A stretch of DNA of 64,000 nt. It comes from Chlorobiaceae bacterium (lineage in GTDB: Bacteria > Bacteroidota > Chlorobiia > Chlorobiales > Chlorobiaceae). The DNA lies in the NCBI GenBank assembly GCA_012972835.1, contig JABDHK010000045.1, positions 62,001 through 126,000 of the forward strand, in the 5' to 3' direction. The position numbers were made by a program, and so were the translations under genes. Positions 48,113 to 60,430 of the stretch are shown here, one piece after another (position 1 is the stretch's first letter; each line of letters starts with the position of its first letter). The notes under the pieces are model-generated. The model saw nothing but the letters and a program-made list of their open reading frames with translations, made no database searches and had not been told where the DNA came from.

Positions 48113-51100
48113 ATGATTTTTTCACAGGGAGCTTCGCCTCTTAAAGGCGAATTTTCAAGGATAAAGTTCAGTATTGCATCACCTGAAAGCATTCTTGCTC
48201 ATTCAAGGGGAGAGGTACTGAAGCCTGAGACAATTAACTACCGCACATTCAAGCCTGAGCGCGACGGATTGATGTGCGAGAAAATATTCGGTCCCACAAA
48301 GGACTGGGAGTGTTACTGCGGAAAATATAAGCGCGTACGCTATAAAGGGATCATCTGCGATCGTTGCGGTGTTGAGGTGACGACCAAAAGTGTCCGCAGG
48401 GAGCGTATGGGCCATATATCCCTTGCAGTTCCTGTTGTGCATACCTGGTTTTTCCGCTCGGTCCCAAGCAAGATCGGAGCATTGCTTGATCTTTCGACCA
48501 AAGAGCTTGAAAGGATCATCTATTATGAAGTCTATGTTGTCATCAATCCCGGTGAACCTGGTGAGAAGCAGGGGATAAAAAAACTCGATCGCCTTACCGA
48601 AGAGCAGTATTTCCAGATCATCACTGAGTATGAAGACAATCAGGATCTTGAAGATTCAGATCCCGACAAGTTTGTAGCAAAAATGGGTGGTGAAGCCATT
48701 CATATGCTGCTGAAAAATATTGATCTTGATGCATCGGCAATACATCTGCGCAAAGTGCTCAAGGAGAGCAATTCAGAACAGAAAAGAGCGGATGCACTGA
48801 AAAGACTCAAGGTTGTTGAGGCATTCAGGAAAAGCTACGAACCGCAAAAGAAAACCCGGAAAAAGCCTATGGGACTCTTTCCGGAGGATGAGCTTCCTGA
48901 GCCCTATGTCTATGAAGGTAACAAGCCGGAGTATATGGTGATGGAAGTAGTTCCGGTTATTCCTCCGGAGCTACGTCCACTGGTTCCGCTCGAAGGTGGC
49001 AGATTTGCCACATCGGATCTCAATGATCTTTACCGGCGTGTTATCATCCGCAACAACCGGCTGAAAAAACTCATCGATATTCGTGCTCCTGAGGTTATTC
49101 TGCGCAACGAAAAGAGAATGCTGCAGGAAGCTGTCGATGCCTTGTTCGATAACTCCCGCAAGGCTAACGCCGTGAAAACAGGTGAGTCGAACAGACCACT
49201 GAAATCACTTTCGGATTCCCTGAAAGGCAAACAGGGACGGTTCCGCCAGAACCTGCTTGGCAAGAGGGTTGACTATTCTGGCCGTTCGGTTATTGTTGTC
49301 GGCCCTGAGTTGAAGCTGCATGAGTGCGGCTTGCCGAAAAGCATGGCTATCGAGCTTTTTCAGCCATTTGTGATTCGTCGTCTTGTTGATCGCGGGATTG
49401 CCAAATCGGTGAAATCAGCCAAAAAACTTATTGACAAAAAAGATCCAATTGTCTGGGATGTGCTTGAAAAAGTCATCGATGGCCGACCGGTAATGCTCAA
49501 CCGAGCTCCAACGCTTCACCGTCTCGGTATTCAGGCTTTCCAGCCGGTACTTATAGAGGGTAAGGCCATTCAGATTCATCCGCTCGTTTGTACAGCGTTT
49601 AATGCTGACTTTGATGGTGACCAGATGGCTGTTCATATTCCGCTATCCCAGGAAGCGCAGCTTGAAGCATCGCTGCTCATGCTCTCTTCACATAACCTTA
49701 TTTTGCCTCAGTCAGGCAAACCGGTTACAGTACCTTCACAGGACATGGTACTTGGCATGTACTTTCTTACCAAGTCACGAGTTGGTGATGTGGGTGAAGG
49801 GCAGATATTCTATAGCGCTGAAGATGTGCTTATTGCACATAATGAACAGCGTGTCGGTCTTCACGCACAAATATTCGTCAAGTATTCCGGTCAGATTGAT
49901 CAAAAATTTGATCCTCTGCGCGTCCTTGATACTATTGTTGAGGCAAATACAGAAAAGTCTATCTGGCTGAAATCACAGATTGAAAAGAAGGCTATTCTGC
50001 TTACGACAGTGGGCAGGGTGATATTTAACCAGAATGTGCCCGACGAAATCGGGTTTATCAACCGCGTTATCGACAAAAAGGTGGCAAAGGAGCTGATCGG
50101 GCGACTGAGCAGCGATGTTGGTAATGTTGAAACAGCGAAATTCCTTGACAATATCAAGGAGGTTGGCTTCCACTATGCTATGAAAGGCGGCCTTTCGGTA
50201 GGTCTTTCTGATGCTATTGTGCCTGAAACAAAGGTCAAGCATATAAAAAATGCGCAAAGGGAGAGCACCAAGGTTGTAAAAGAGTACAATCGAGGCACAC
50301 TCACTGACAATGAACGGTACAACCAGATTGTCGATGTCTGGCAGAAAACATCCAACATTGTCGCTGAAGAGTCATACCAGAAGCTGAAAAAAGATCGTGA
50401 CGGCTTCAATCCACTCTATATGATGCTTGATTCCGGAGCTCGCGGCTCCAGAGAGCAGGTTAGGCAGTTGACAGGCATGAGAGGTCTTATTGCCCGTCCG
50501 CAGAAGTCAATGTCGGGGCAGCCGGGTGAAATTATTGAAAACCCTATTATCTCGAACCTGAAAGAGGGACTCACCGTTCTCGAGTATTTCATTTCAACAC
50601 ACGGTGCGCGTAAAGGTCTTTCCGATACATCGCTGAAAACCGCCGATGCCGGTTACCTCACCAGACGACTTCACGATGTTGCCCAGGATGTCATTGTTAC
50701 CATTGATGACTGTGGAACTACACGAGGTCTCTATGTTCACCGCAATATTGAGGAAGAGACAAGCGGTCAGATAAAGTTCCGTGAAAAAATAAAGGGACGA
50801 GTTGCGGCCCGTGATATCTATGATACCCTGAACAACAGGGTGGTCGTAAGTTCGGGAGAAATAATTACTGAGGAACTTGCAGAGCTGATTCAGGAAACTG
50901 CTGGTGTTGAAGAGGCTGAAATTCGTTCAGTGTTGACATGTGAGTCGAAAATCGGCATTTGTTCGAAATGCTATGGGACAAACCTTTCGGTTCATGAGCT
51001 TGTTGAAATCGGCGAAGCGGTCGGTGTTATTGCCGCACAGTCGATTGGAGAGCCTGGAACACAGCTGACGCTTCGTACCTTCCACCAGGGCGGTACCGCA

Positions 51101-52609
51101 CAGGGTGGCATTACTGAGACCGAGACCAAGGCATTCTATGATGGTCAGATTCAATTTGAGGATATCAAAACGGTTGACCACACCGCTATCAATGAAGATG
51201 GCGTCGAAGATCACCGCGTCATTGTCATTCAGAAAAACGGTAAGATCAATATTGCTGATCCAGAGACCGGCAAGATTCTGAAACGATATATTGTGCCGCA
51301 TGGTGCGCATCTTAATTGCAAACATGGTTCCCTGATTAAAAAAGATCAGATGATGTTCAGCAGTGAACCTAACAGCACGCAGATTATTGCAGAGCTGCCC
51401 GGGTTTATAAAATTTGCTGATATCGAAAAAGGTGTTACCTACAAGGAAGAGGTTGATCCACAGACCGGCTTTTCACAGCATACCATTATCAACTGGCGTT
51501 CCAAGCTGAGGGCTACCGAAACAAGGGAGCCGAGGTTGATGATTATTGATGCGAACGGAGAGGTGAGAAAAACCTATCCTGTGCCTATTAAAACAAATCT
51601 TTATGTGGAAGATGGTCAGAGGATATCTCCTGGAGATATCATGGCAAAAGTGCCAAGAAATCTTGACCGTGTCGGCGGCGATATTACAGCCGGTCTTCCA
51701 AAAGTTACAGAACTTTTTGAAGCCCGTATTCCTACAGATCCTGCAATTGTAACTGAAATTGATGGTTATGTAAGTTTTGGGTCGCAGCGCAGAAGCAGTA
51801 AGGAGATCAAGGTTAAAAATGATTTCGGTGAAGAGAAGATCTACTATGTACAGGTTGGTAAGCATGTGCTTGCTAACGAGGGTGACGAAGTCAAGGCTGG
51901 TGATCCGTTGACCGATGGCGCTGTATCGCCACAGGACATTCTGCGAATACAGGGCCCTAATGCCGTGCAGCAGTACCTTGTGAACGAGATACAGAAAGTC
52001 TACCAGATCAATGCCGGCGTTGAGATCAACGACAAGCATCTTGAGGTTATTGTGCGTCAGATGCTTCAGAAAGTCCGTGTTGAAGAGTCAGGTGACACCA
52101 ATCTGTTACCCGGTGACCTGATTGATCGTAGTGCCTTTGTTGAGTCGAACAATGGTATAGCCGAAAAGGTACGTATTACAGAGAAAGGCGATGCTCCGGC
52201 AAGGATTCAGGATAGTCAGCTTCACAAGATGCGCGATATTACCAAGCTGAATCGTGAGCTTCGCAAGAACAACAAGATAATGATTGCTTTTGAACCTGCC
52301 CTTCAGGCAACTTCACACCCAGTGTTGCTCGGTATTACCAGCGCGGCCCTTCAGACTGAGAGTGTGATTTCGGCAGCATCGTTCCAGGAGACCACCAAGG
52401 TTCTGACGGATGCTGCGGTTGCAGGAAAGGTTGATTATCTTGCCGGTTTAAAGGAAAACGTTATTGTCGGTAAACTGATTCCTGCAGGAACAGGATTGAA
52501 GAGATACAAGACAATAAAGCTTACAGGCGAGGGTCAGGACTCTGCTGCAGATGGAGAGCGTAAGGTTGAAGAACCTGCAACAAGAGAGGGCTTTGCTAAT
52601 GAGCGGTAG
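48113..52609 (+). CDS. rpoC: DNA-directed RNA polymerase subunit beta'
   Basis: About 1498 aa from ATG 48113, preceded by AAGAGGA (an in-frame TTG lies two codons upstream). The zinc ribbon [20 protein letters not shown] is at about 67-86, the active-site [12 protein letters not shown] at about 500, and the second zinc site with [13 protein letters not shown] near 945. The trigger-loop region has [21 protein letters not shown]. The C-terminus is a polar tail. Confidence 0.98.
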   Translation: MIFSQGASPLKGEFSRIKFSIASPESILAHSRGEVLKPETINYRTFKPERDGLMCEKIFGPTKDWECYCGKYKRVRYKGIICDRCGVEVTTKSVRRERMGHISLAVPVVHTWFFRSVPSKIGALLDLSTKELERIIYYEVYVVINPGEPGEKQGIKKLDRLTEEQYFQIITEYEDNQDLEDSDPDKFVAKMGGEAIHMLLKNIDLDASAIHLRKVLKESNSEQKRADALKRLKVVEAFRKSYEPQKKTRKKPMGLFPEDELPEPYVYEGNKPEYMVMEVVPVIPPELRPLVPLEGGRFATSDLNDLYRRVIIRNNRLKKLIDIRAPEVILRNEKRMLQEAVDALFDNSRKANAVKTGESNRPLKSLSDSLKGKQGRFRQNLLGKRVDYSGRSVIVVGPELKLHECGLPKSMAIELFQPFVIRRLVDRGIAKSVKSAKKLIDKKDPIVWDVLEKVIDGRPVMLNRAPTLHRLGIQAFQPVLIEGKAIQIHPLVCTAFNADFDGDQMAVHIPLSQEAQLEASLLMLSSHNLILPQSGKPVTVPSQDMVLGMYFLTKSRVGDVGEGQIFYSAEDVLIAHNEQRVGLHAQIFVKYSGQIDQKFDPLRVLDTIVEANTEKSIWLKSQIEKKAILLTTVGRVIFNQNVPDEIGFINRVIDKKVAKELIGRLSSDVGNVETAKFLDNIKEVGFHYAMKGGLSVGLSDAIVPETKVKHIKNAQRESTKVVKEYNRGTLTDNERYNQIVDVWQKTSNIVAEESYQKLKKDRDGFNPLYMMLDSGARGSREQVRQLTGMRGLIARPQKSMSGQPGEIIENPIISNLKEGLTVLEYFISTHGARKGLSDTSLKTADAGYLTRRLHDVAQDVIVTIDDCGTTRGLYVHRNIEEETSGQIKFREKIKGRVAARDIYDTLNNRVVVSSGEIITEELAELIQETAGVEEAEIRSVLTCESKIGICSKCYGTNLSVHELVEIGEAVGVIAAQSIGEPGTQLTLRTFHQGGTAQGGITETETKAFYDGQIQFEDIKTVDHTAINEDGVEDHRVIVIQKNGKINIADPETGKILKRYIVPHGAHLNCKHGSLIKKDQMMFSSEPNSTQIIAELPGFIKFADIEKGVTYKEEVDPQTGFSQHTIINWRSKLRATETREPRLMIIDANGEVRKTYPVPIKTNLYVEDGQRISPGDIMAKVPRNLDRVGGDITAGLPKVTELFEARIPTDPAIVTEIDGYVSFGSQRRSSKEIKVKNDFGEEKIYYVQVGKHVLANEGDEVKAGDPLTDGAVSPQDILRIQGPNAVQQYLVNEIQKVYQINAGVEINDKHLEVIVRQMLQKVRVEESGDTNLLPGDLIDRSAFVESNNGIAEKVRITEKGDAPARIQDSQLHKMRDITKLNRELRKNNKIMIAFEPALQATSHPVLLGITSAALQTESVISAASFQETTKVLTDAAVAGKVDYLAGLKENVIVGKLIPAGTGLKRYKTIKLTGEGQDSAADGERKVEEPATREGFANER

Positions 52610-52634
52610 TCACTATGCAGTAAATGGTTGAGTA

Positions 52635-52670
52635 AATAAAAAAGGGAGATTTTCATCTCCCTTTTTTATT
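52635..52670. terminator. Bidirectional terminator between rpoC and accC
   Basis: AATAAAAAAGGGAGAT pairs perfectly with ATCTCCCTTTTTTATT around a 4-nt loop, giving T-runs on both strands. It lies between the convergent stops of rpoC and accC. Confidence 0.92.
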
Positions 52671-52673
52671 TGT

Positions 52674-54017
52674 CTACTTTTTCTCAAACCTGAAAGATTC
52701 CAGAAAACTGGTATCAAATTCACCACTCTGAAATGCAGGAGAGTGCATCACCTGTTTATGGAATGGAATGGTGGTTTTTACCCCCACGACAATAAATTCA
52801 TCGAGGGCTCGTGACATTCTTGCAATTGCTTCCTCTCTTGTCTGGGCTGTAACGATAAGCTTGGCAATCATGGAATCGTAGTTTGAAGGCACAACATAGC
52901 TTGCATAAGCATGAGAATCAACCCTTACGCCGTGACCGCCAGGTGTATGGAAAACCTGAAGCTGCCCTGGAGAAGGACGGAAGAGGTGCTCGGGATCTTC
53001 AGCATTGATACGACACTCCATCGAGTGACCTTTTGGGGTAAAGACGCGATTTTCGATTGATTCACCAGCAGCGATAAGAATCTGTTCCTTGACGATGTCG
53101 ACATCATAGCGCTCTTCGGTAACTGGATGCTCAACCTGAATACGCGTATTCATCTCCATGAAGAAAAAATTCTTGTGCTTGTCAAGCAGGAATTCGATAG
53201 TACCGGCACCTTCATAATTGACAGCCCGTGCAGCAGCTACAGCAGCATCACCCATTTTTTTTCTGAGCACATCATCAACTACCGGGGAAGGAGTTTCCTC
53301 GATAAGCTTCTGATGCCGTCTCTGGACGGTACAGTCACGCTCTCCAAGATGGATAGTGTTGCCGTGCTGGTCAGAAAGGATCTGGATCTCAACGTGGCGA
53401 GGGTTTTCAACAAATTTCTCGATATAGACACCACTGTTTCCGAAAGACTGTTCAGCTTCGCTTCGTGCTGTGTTCAGTGCTTTTTCCATCTGGCTGTCCT
53501 CAGTTACCACCCTCATGCCCTTTCCTCCGCCTCCGGCGGTGGGCTTAATAATAATGGGGTAACCAGTTCTGTTTGCGATTTCGAGAGCTTCCTGAAGATC
53601 GATTACCAGATCAGGGCTTCCGGGTACAACAGGAACACCAGCCGCAATCATGGTTGCTTTGGCTGTGTTTTTATCACCCATCTGGTTGATCATTGCCGCT
53701 GTCGGTCCGATAAACTTTATGTTTACCGAATCACATACTTCAGCAAAATCGGCATTTTCAGCAAGAAAACCATAACCGGGATGAATGGCATCTGCGTTGG
53801 TAACCTCCGCAGCAGCAATGATGCGAGGAATGTTCAGGTAACTCTCTCTTGATAAAGCAGGTCCTATACAGACAGCTTCATCGGCGTATTTGACATGCAT
53901 GGATTCAGCATCTACTGTAGAGTAAACTGCAACAGTACTGATCCCCATTTCGCGGCAGGTCTGCATAATACGCAAAGCAATTTCGCCGCGATTTGCGACA
54001 AGTATTTTATTGAACAA
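52674..54017 (-). CDS. accC: Biotin carboxylase subunit of acetyl-CoA carboxylase
   Basis: ATP-dependent carboxylation of biotin on BCCP. The family start is seen as [19 protein letters not shown]-grasp motifs are [15 protein letters not shown] (about 155-170), [16 protein letters not shown] and [14 protein letters not shown] (about 285). I chose TTG 54017 because it places the start right at the conserved N-terminus and leaves a 19-bp gap to accB. The only upstream ATG (54068) would overlap accB and add 17 unrelated residues. From TTG it is 447 aa, the family size. Confidence 0.94.
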   Translation of the reverse strand: MFNKILVANRGEIALRIMQTCREMGISTVAVYSTVDAESMHVKYADEAVCIGPALSRESYLNIPRIIAAAEVTNADAIHPGYGFLAENADFAEVCDSVNIKFIGPTAAMINQMGDKNTAKATMIAAGVPVVPGSPDLVIDLQEALEIANRTGYPIIIKPTAGGGGKGMRVVTEDSQMEKALNTARSEAEQSFGNSGVYIEKFVENPRHVEIQILSDQHGNTIHLGERDCTVQRRHQKLIEETPSPVVDDVLRKKMGDAAVAAARAVNYEGAGTIEFLLDKHKNFFFMEMNTRIQVEHPVTEERYDVDIVKEQILIAAGESIENRVFTPKGHSMECRINAEDPEHLFRPSPGQLQVFHTPGGHGVRVDSHAYASYVVPSNYDSMIAKLIVTAQTREEAIARMSRALDEFIVVGVKTTIPFHKQVMHSPAFQSGEFDTSFLESFRFEKK

Positions 54018-54036
54018 GGTTATTTCTGATGAATGT

Positions 54037-54498
54037 TTATGGTTTAATCCGGAACAAAGGCTGATCATACTCTACTGCCTGTCCGTTTTCGACGAGAATT
54101 TCAACAATAGTACCGGAAACCTCGGCCTCAATTTCGTTCATGAGTTTCATGGCTTCGATAATACAGAGAACATCACCTTTTTTGATAGTGTCATTGACCG
54201 CAACAAAGGGAGGTGAATCTGGTGACGATGACTGGTAGAATGTTCCGACAATTGGAGATCGAGATTCGATCAAGCCCCATGTTGCCTCCTCTTTTGCAAC
54301 TTCCGGAACAACATTTAAAACTGGGGGTGCTGTTTGTTGTGCGGGTTCTCCAGTCAGAAAAACATTCGGCTGGGAAAATCCTGGTGCGGTGGATGCACGC
54401 CTCAAGATAATTTTAAAGTCTCCTTGCTCGATGATGGTTTCCTGAAGATCTGAGCTATCGACAATGTCGATAAGCTGTTTGATTTCGTTAAAGTTCAT
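54037..54498 (-). CDS. accB: Biotin carboxyl carrier protein of acetyl-CoA carboxylase
   Basis: A 153-aa BCCP. The N-terminal part ([29 protein letters not shown]) is typical, a Pro/Ala/Gln linker follows, and the C-terminal lipoyl-like domain has the biotinylation site EAMKLMNEI (Lys about residue 119). It stands between efp and accC, a common bacterial order. Confidence 0.96.
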   Translation of the reverse strand: MNFNEIKQLIDIVDSSDLQETIIEQGDFKIILRRASTAPGFSQPNVFLTGEPAQQTAPPVLNVVPEVAKEEATWGLIESRSPIVGTFYQSSSPDSPPFVAVNDTIKKGDVLCIIEAMKLMNEIEAEVSGTIVEILVENGQAVEYDQPLFRIKP

Positions 54499-54559
54499 GA
54501 TTTATGTTACTTAAGTTTAAAACACGCGTCTTGATCTATCGCCAACAAACAGAAGATAA

Positions 54560-55126
54560 CTACTTTTTAACTCTTTCTATATATTCACCAGTGCGAGTGT
54601 CTACACGAATAATGCTTCCAATCTGGATAAACATTGGGACGTTGACCTCGGCGCCAGTTTCAACTACTGCCGGCTTTGTTCCACTTGTTGCCCTGTCATC
54701 CTTTGATGCGGGGCTGGTTTCAGTAACCTCAACTTCAATAAATGTAGGGAGCTCCACAGCCAGAATGGCGCCGTCATCAGACAAGACAATCGTCACCATC
54801 ATGCCGTCCTTGACAAAAAGAGCGGAAGAGCCGATAGCTGCTTCCGGAACATTGATCTGGTCAAAAGTATCACTGTCCATCATCACATAGTCGCTACCGT
54901 CACGATAAAGATATTGATACTGTTTTCTCTCCGTTACAATAACATCTACTGATTCTGTAGCACTGAAGCGGTATTCAACATTCCTGCCGGATTTCAGGTT
55001 TCGCATGTTAGCCTGGTAAAATGCCCTCAAGTTACCGGGAGTACGGTGCATAAGGCTTTCAATACTGTGTGGTTCTCCTTTAAAACGGATGATTGAACCT
55101 TTTGAAACGTTACTGATTGAAATCAT
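54560..55126 (-). CDS. efp: Elongation factor P
   Basis: A 188-aa three-domain factor that relieves ribosome stalling at polyprolines. The KOW-like first domain, the OB second domain and the C-terminal signature region ([38 protein letters not shown]) are complete. The tip loop reads TPGNLRAF, so Asn32 occupies the place of the modified Lys34 in E. coli (KPGKGQAF). The lysine- or arginine-modifying enzymes known elsewhere could not act at that position. It heads the efp-accB-accC operon. Confidence 0.95.
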   Translation of the reverse strand: MISISNVSKGSIIRFKGEPHSIESLMHRTPGNLRAFYQANMRNLKSGRNVEYRFSATESVDVIVTERKQYQYLYRDGSDYVMMDSDTFDQINVPEAAIGSSALFVKDGMMVTIVLSDDGAILAVELPTFIEVEVTETSPASKDDRATSGTKPAVVETGAEVNVPMFIQIGSIIRVDTRTGEYIERVKK

Positions 55127-55340
55127 AGGCCGGAAAAAAATTTATCTTGCACAAGTAGTCTTGTTTTATGAAAAGAAATTAAATATAACACAGTGTCTGA
55201 CGAATACAAATTGCAGTGAAGGCGTAAACACAGGATAATGCTAAAAAGCCATTGCATGTTTGTAAAGTACTGTTTAAATTCATTGAATTAAACGGGGAAG
55301 CAAAAAGTTGGTTTTACTTCAACAAAAATATAAATAGCAT

Positions 55341-55616
55341 ATGTCAAAAGCTGAATTAGTAGAGAAAATCGCCGAGCAGGCCAAGCTGACAAAAGTCGAT
55401 GCCGAACGAGCTGTCAATGCCTTCATCAGTGTTGTAACAGCATCGTTGAAGCAGGGAGATGACGTTACTCTTGTCGGCTTCGGGACGTTTACCACTGGCG
55501 ATAGAGCGGAAAGACAAGGACGGAATCCCCAGACGGGTGAAGCTATTACAATTTCAGCAAAAAAAGTTGTTAAGTTCAAGCCAGGCAAAGCTTTGAAGGA
55601 AGAGGTCGGAGGGTGA
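55341..55616 (+). CDS. HU-family DNA-binding protein
   Basis: A 91-aa histone-like protein. The N-terminal dimer helix ([28 protein letters not shown]) and the beta-arm region with [23 protein letters not shown], carrying the conserved RNPxTG, are clear. It bends and compacts DNA, and the canonical arm suggests HU rather than a sequence-specific IHF subunit. Confidence 0.95.
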   Translation: MSKAELVEKIAEQAKLTKVDAERAVNAFISVVTASLKQGDDVTLVGFGTFTTGDRAERQGRNPQTGEAITISAKKVVKFKPGKALKEEVGG

Positions 55617-55646
55617 ACCGGATTGGTTAAGAGTTCCTTATCTTTT

Positions 55647-55685
55647 AAAGTCCATCAATAGCTACTGCTTGATGGACTTTTTTTT
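55647..55685 (+). terminator. Rho-independent terminator after the HU gene
   Basis: AAAGTCCATCAA pairs with TTGATGGACTTT around a 10-nt loop, followed by T residues to 55685. It overlaps the upstream part of the accA reading frame, which argues for the downstream accA start. Confidence 0.92.
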
Positions 55686-55704
55686 ATCATTAATATCATG
55701 CACT

Positions 55705-56712
55705 ATGACCACGAAAGTTGTCCTTGATTTTGAAAAGCCACTCTTTGAGCTTGAAGCGAAACTCAAAGAAATGCGTCAGTGCCTCAGGAGCAGCACGAGG
55801 GAGCAGTCCCCTGCTGAAAGCGAGCTGCTCAATCATGATATAGAGACTCTTGAGCTGAAAGTTGATGCTCTTCGTCGTTCGATCTACAAAAACCTGACTC
55901 GCTGGCAGAAAGTTCAGCTTGCGCGCCATCCTGAAAGACCCTTTACGCTTGATTACATCTATATGATGACCAAAGAGTTTGTAGAACTCGCCGGTGACAG
56001 GCATTTCAGCGATGACAAAGCCATTGTCGGTGGTTTTGCCCGCATTGAAGAGAGTTCAACGGGCTTTTCACAGCCAGTCATGATCATCGGGCATCAGAAA
56101 GGTCGCGATACCAAATCCAATCTCTACCGGAATTTTGGAATGGCACAGCCTGAGGGATATCGCAAGGCTCTGCGTTTAATGAAACTTGCAGAGAAATTCC
56201 GCAAGCCGGTCATTACCCTCATTGATACCCCAGGCGCATTTCCTGGTATAGAGGCTGAAGAACGGGGGCAGGCTGAGGCAATTGCCCGGAATTTGTTTGA
56301 AATGGCGAAGTTGACTGTTCCGGTAATTGTTGTGATTATCGGTGAAGGAGCAAGTGGAGGAGCCATAGGTATTGGAGTCGGTGACCGGATTATAATGGCA
56401 GAAAACAGCTGGTATTCAGTGATTTCTCCTGAAAGCTGTTCTTCAATTTTATGGAGAAGCTGGAACTATAAGGAACAGGCTGCCGAAGCCTTGCAGCTTA
56501 CCGCAGAGGATCTTCTTAAACAGGGTATTATCGACAGGATTGTACCCGAGCCTCTTGGGGGGGCTCATACTGACCCTGACAAAATGGCTGCTACACTGAA
56601 GAGTATCTTGATCGAGGAGCTTAAAGTACTGTTGTCGAGGGATTCCGCTAATCTCGTTCATGACCGGATCGAAAAGTTTTCAGCTATGGGCGTCTGGAAG
56701 GAAGAAGTTTAA
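55705..56712 (+). CDS. accA: Acetyl-CoA carboxylase carboxyltransferase subunit alpha
   Basis: Transfers the carboxyl group from biotin to acetyl-CoA, with AccD, which is elsewhere. From ATG 55705 it is 335 aa. The N-terminal [15 protein letters not shown] is the family start, and the crotonase-like core has [31 protein letters not shown]-type sequence at about 135-165, then [15 protein letters not shown] and [15 protein letters not shown]. Residues from the TTG at 55669 come from the HU terminator and are not native. Confidence 0.95.
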   Translation: MTTKVVLDFEKPLFELEAKLKEMRQCLRSSTREQSPAESELLNHDIETLELKVDALRRSIYKNLTRWQKVQLARHPERPFTLDYIYMMTKEFVELAGDRHFSDDKAIVGGFARIEESSTGFSQPVMIIGHQKGRDTKSNLYRNFGMAQPEGYRKALRLMKLAEKFRKPVITLIDTPGAFPGIEAEERGQAEAIARNLFEMAKLTVPVIVVIIGEGASGGAIGIGVGDRIIMAENSWYSVISPESCSSILWRSWNYKEQAAEALQLTAEDLLKQGIIDRIVPEPLGGAHTDPDKMAATLKSILIEELKVLLSRDSANLVHDRIEKFSAMGVWKEEV

Positions 56713-56717
56713 AAGAG

Positions 56718-56749
56718 TGCAAAAGCCGGAGTTCAAACCGGCTTTTGCA
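56718..56749. terminator. Bidirectional stem-loop between accA and korB
   Basis: TGCAAAAGCCGG pairs perfectly with CCGGCTTTTGCA around an 8-nt loop in the 50-bp gap between convergent stops. Confidence 0.85.
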
Positions 56750-56763
56750 GTCGAATTGACATC

Positions 56764-57810
56764 TTACTTGATGACGTAGGAACTTTCACCCTTGAGCAGT
56801 TCTTCAAGAGTAGCAAATCCATTTTTCTGGGCATCCTTGATCTGTGCGGTAAGAGCATCTTCATAGGTTACCCGTTCCGCAGCATAGAAGACACCGAAAG
56901 GTCTTGGCAGAAACTCTTCCGAATCAGCATGATCATCAGCAAAGCGGGCAAGAATGGATGCCTTGTTGATGTCCGCTTCATTGTGCACCCAGAGGTCAGA
57001 GGTCGAGAGGCCCTCTTTGTCGAGATCGACCACAACTGGTGTAAAGCCATCCAGTATGATTCCCTTGTTTTTCTCTTTTCCAAAGACAAGAGGTTTGTCC
57101 TGTTCAAGATAGACAGTGTGATCAGCTTTATTGTCGGGTGTGGCAAATGCTTCAAAGGCGGCGTTGTTGAAAATAGGACAGTTCTGGTAAATTTCCACCA
57201 GCGATGTGCCCTTGTGCAGAGCAGCGCGCTTCAGTATTGACCTCAGGTATTTACCGTCGCGATCAAAAGCTCTTGCAAAGAAAGAGCCTCCAGAACCAAT
57301 AGTCAGTGCCGCGGTATTGAATGGCTGATCAATGACGCCGGATGGAGAGGTAATAGTTCTCAAACCGACTTTTGAGGTTGGTGAATACTGACCTTTTGTG
57401 AGACCATATATCTCATTATTGAAGAGTACAACGTTAATGTCGGGATTTCTTCTCAGGGTATGAATGAAATGATTGCCGCCAATTGATAACGCATCGCCAT
57501 CACCCGTTGCAACCCATACATTCAGTTCAGGACGTGAGACTTTCAGTCCGGTTGCCATTGGCAGTGCCCTGCCGTGAATGCCATGAACGCCGTATGTTGC
57601 CATATAGTATGGGAGTCGGGACGAGCAGCCAATTCCGGAAAGAATGACGATGTTTTCCGGGGTTACACCCAGTTCAGGCATAACATTTTTGAGTTGCTGC
57701 AGCACGGCATGATCGCCACATCCAGGACACCATTTCGCTTCCTGGTCGGAAGCGAAATCTTTTGCAGTAAGAACCGGTGCAGCTATTATTGATGTATCGT
57801 TATCGCTCAT
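56764..57810 (-). CDS. korB: 2-oxoglutarate:ferredoxin oxidoreductase subunit beta
   Basis: A 348-aa TPP-binding subunit. [12 protein letters not shown] (about 27-38) begins the domain, [12 protein letters not shown] follows, and the TPP/Mg motif is [20 protein letters not shown] with [16 protein letters not shown]. With KorA it carboxylates succinyl-CoA to 2-oxoglutarate using reduced ferredoxin, a hallmark step of the reductive TCA cycle. Its ATG overlaps the korA stop by one base. A 2-oxoacid enzyme with other substrate is the main alternative, but genome context of green sulfur bacteria favours Kor. Confidence 0.93.
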   Translation of the reverse strand: MSDNDTSIIAAPVLTAKDFASDQEAKWCPGCGDHAVLQQLKNVMPELGVTPENIVILSGIGCSSRLPYYMATYGVHGIHGRALPMATGLKVSRPELNVWVATGDGDALSIGGNHFIHTLRRNPDINVVLFNNEIYGLTKGQYSPTSKVGLRTITSPSGVIDQPFNTAALTIGSGGSFFARAFDRDGKYLRSILKRAALHKGTSLVEIYQNCPIFNNAAFEAFATPDNKADHTVYLEQDKPLVFGKEKNKGIILDGFTPVVVDLDKEGLSTSDLWVHNEADINKASILARFADDHADSEEFLPRPFGVFYAAERVTYEDALTAQIKDAQKNGFATLEELLKGESSYVIK

Positions 57811-59693
57811 TATTGAATCTCCTTGATAATGTCAGTGATTTTAGCCAGAATTTCCATTTCATTGAACGGCACTCCCTGCACCTTGCCGTATCCAACGGGG
57901 GCTATGAGGAAGGTATCACGGATAAGATGGATAAGCTGTCCGCTGTTCATCTCGGGTATCAACACCTGTTTGTAGTTGCCGAGAATCTCTCCAAGGTTTT
58001 TAGGAAAAGGATGGATATAGCGGAGGTGGGCATGAGCTACACTCTGCCCAGCCTCAAGTGCTTGCTCGACAGCGGTTTTAATTGCTCCGTATGATGAACC
58101 CCATCCAAGCACAAGAAGATCTCCTTTCAGTGGCCCATTGTCAATGGACTGCAGCGGAATAGTGTCGGCAATACGTGCTATTTTCTCAGCGCGAAGCTTA
58201 GTCATCAGCTCATGATTTTCAGGGTCATGAGATACATTTCCGGTTTCATTCTGTTTTTCAAGTCCGCCGATACGGTGTTCGAGCCCCTTTGTTCCAGGGA
58301 TAGCCCAGGATCGGACAAGACGATCGTCTCGCTTGTAGGGGAGATAGGGAGGCTCTTCCGGTTTTCTCTCAGGCTGAAAACGTGTCTTGATTTCAACGAG
58401 ATTATCCGGGCTTTCGACCTTCCATGGCTCTGAGCTCAATGCGAGGTAGCCGTCAGAGAGGCAGATGACCGGGGTCATATGTTCTATGGCAATTCTTGCG
58501 GCCTCATAGGTGGTATAGAAGCAGTCAACAGGAGAGCGTGCTGCAATAACTGGCATAGGTGCTTCACCATGTCTGCCGTACATGGCCATGAAAAGATCAG
58601 ACTGTTCCGGTTTGGTAGGAAGGCCAGTTGATGGGCCACCACGCTGAACATTGATGATAACCAGTGGTATTTCAAGGATGACTGCCAGACCGAGAGCCTC
58701 TGTTTTCAGAGCAAGTCCCGGACCGGAAGTGTTTGTTGCAGCAAGAGCACCTCCATACGCAGCACCGATACTGCTGACGATACCGGCAATTTCATCTTCA
58801 GCCTGAAAGGTCTTGACACCATATTTCTTCTTTTTTGCAAGGGTCTGCAGGATCTCTGTTGCCGGTGTGATCGGGTAGGATCCAAGAAAAAGATTAAGGC
58901 CAGCTTTCTTGGAAGCAGCAGTCAAGGCGATAGCGCACGCTTCATTACCGGTAACCCTGCGATAGACGCCGTGCTGTTTTTGGGGAGCGATATCGAAGCG
59001 GCCAAGATTTGCAAAGAGTTCAGTTTCATCGCCAAAGTAATAGCCAGCCTTCATCGCTTTGATGTTTGCTTCGGCCATCTGGATATTCTTTTGGAACTTG
59101 GTTTGCAGTGTTTCAATTGTTCCCTCAAGTGGAAGGGTATAGAGCCAGTAGAGCAGCCCTAAAACAAACATGTTCTTACACCGGTCGACCTCCTTGCTGC
59201 TGAGTCCGCTCTCTTTCAGTGCTTCGCGGGTTAGCTGCAAAACAGGAACCGGAAAAACGATATAGTTGTCGAGAGTACCGTCTTCCAGAGGATTAGCACC
59301 CTCAGGATAGCCAGCGAGCTTAAGATTCTTTTCATCAAAACCCTCGGTACCAGCGATAATGATACCGCCACGATGCAGGTCTTTCAGATTTGCTTTCAGT
59401 GCTGCCGAGTTCATGGCTACCATAACATCAAATCGTGCGCCCGGTGTATAGACAGGCTTGCTGCTGAACTGGAGCTGAAATCCTGATACACCCGCAATGG
59501 TACCCGCAGGGGCCCTTATCTCTGAAGGAAAATTAGGAAATGTATTGAGTTCTGTCCCGTGCACCGCTACGGTATTGGCAAATTGGGTGCCGGTCAGCTG
59601 CATACCATCGCCGGAGTCTCCTGCAAAAAGCACGGATACGCTGGTTTTCGATGTTACATTGACCTGTCTGGTTGTCTTGTTTGTATCAGTCAT
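57810..59693 (-). CDS. korA: 2-oxoglutarate:ferredoxin oxidoreductase subunit alpha (gamma-alpha fusion)
   Basis: A 627-aa subunit in which the gamma domain ([21 protein letters not shown], about residues 24-44, to about 200) is fused ahead of the alpha domain ([34 protein letters not shown] from about 248). [28 protein letters not shown] and [18 protein letters not shown] are typical of 2-oxoacid:ferredoxin oxidoreductases. No ferredoxin-type domain is present, so electrons come directly from an external ferredoxin to KorB. Divergent promoter region lies upstream. Confidence 0.94.
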   Translation of the reverse strand: MTDTNKTTRQVNVTSKTSVSVLFAGDSGDGMQLTGTQFANTVAVHGTELNTFPNFPSEIRAPAGTIAGVSGFQLQFSSKPVYTPGARFDVMVAMNSAALKANLKDLHRGGIIIAGTEGFDEKNLKLAGYPEGANPLEDGTLDNYIVFPVPVLQLTREALKESGLSSKEVDRCKNMFVLGLLYWLYTLPLEGTIETLQTKFQKNIQMAEANIKAMKAGYYFGDETELFANLGRFDIAPQKQHGVYRRVTGNEACAIALTAASKKAGLNLFLGSYPITPATEILQTLAKKKKYGVKTFQAEDEIAGIVSSIGAAYGGALAATNTSGPGLALKTEALGLAVILEIPLVIINVQRGGPSTGLPTKPEQSDLFMAMYGRHGEAPMPVIAARSPVDCFYTTYEAARIAIEHMTPVICLSDGYLALSSEPWKVESPDNLVEIKTRFQPERKPEEPPYLPYKRDDRLVRSWAIPGTKGLEHRIGGLEKQNETGNVSHDPENHELMTKLRAEKIARIADTIPLQSIDNGPLKGDLLVLGWGSSYGAIKTAVEQALEAGQSVAHAHLRYIHPFPKNLGEILGNYKQVLIPEMNSGQLIHLIRDTFLIAPVGYGKVQGVPFNEMEILAKITDIIKEIQ

Positions 59694-59904
59694 TGGCCCT
59701 GTGAATTACTTTTCAAAATTAGTAAACAACAAAAAAATCCCTGTGTCAATGAACATCGCGACATGGAGGTCATTGAGTTGTTATCTGGTGAAATGTATAT
59801 TACTGGTGGGTAAGGAGAGAAGACAATAATTATCCACTACAGTCTTCTGCATGAAAAAAATATAAGCGATAGATATGGCTAAAACAAGTGTTCAGCCACT
59901 TTAT

Positions 59905-60162
59905 CTATGATTTCTTTTCAATAACAATATTGTTTTTTGTCAGATACTCCTGCCATTCCTCTTCTTCCCTAATCGGGCAATCAGGTGACAGGTCACAGAA
60001 ATCACAGCGCTGCATGCCGTACATCTGCTCCATCCAGCAACCAGTGGTGCTTTTATGCACTTCATTGACATGATTGGGGTTTGTCTTCATTAATCTGGCT
60101 GAAATATCCATCAGCTCCATAACACCCTTTCTTCGCCGCTGATCTTCCACTCCCCAACTCAT
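59905..60162 (-). CDS. Conserved-looking 85-aa protein with four cysteines
   Basis: I do not recognise a named family. The protein is polar, with an N-terminal helical half and a cysteine cluster at Cys42, Cys53, Cys56 and Cys62 (pattern C-x10-C-x2-C-x5-C), followed by an acidic helix (REEEEWQEYL). The last three spacings equal those of the [4Fe-4S] loop of endonuclease III/MutY, so a metal or Fe-S site is plausible, by inference only. On the minus strand a strong GAGGGAGAG precedes the ATG, which supports expression. It stands alone between korA and alaS. Confidence 0.75.
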   Translation of the reverse strand: MSWGVEDQRRRKGVMELMDISARLMKTNPNHVNEVHKSTTGCWMEQMYGMQRCDFCDLSPDCPIREEEEWQEYLTKNNIVIEKKS

Positions 60163-60430
60163 AACACTCTCCCTCTTTGTTTAATGGAAAAATAGACTGG
60201 GGCCAATAGCCGAGAAACAACCCTTTAATATAATTGTTTTTTAAAAAGAACATACTCCAGTCAACCACTTCGGCATGCCTTGAACCGACGAGTCACAGCC
60301 ATGAGCGGGAAGGTGAATAAAATTAAGTTGGCAACAAGCCTTAAAAAAGAGTAACTTTGAGGCCGTAAAAGGCACCTGTTCAGCCATGTAACGCCGTGCC
60401 TGAATGCATTGTAACAAGATGATAATCGCT

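Noticed and set aside
51473-52039. 188-codon minus-strand frame inside rpoC
   Set aside because: Antisense shadow of a conserved gene.
53127-53852. 241-codon plus-strand frame antisense to accC
   Set aside because: Lies wholly within a clear accC gene and has no independent support.
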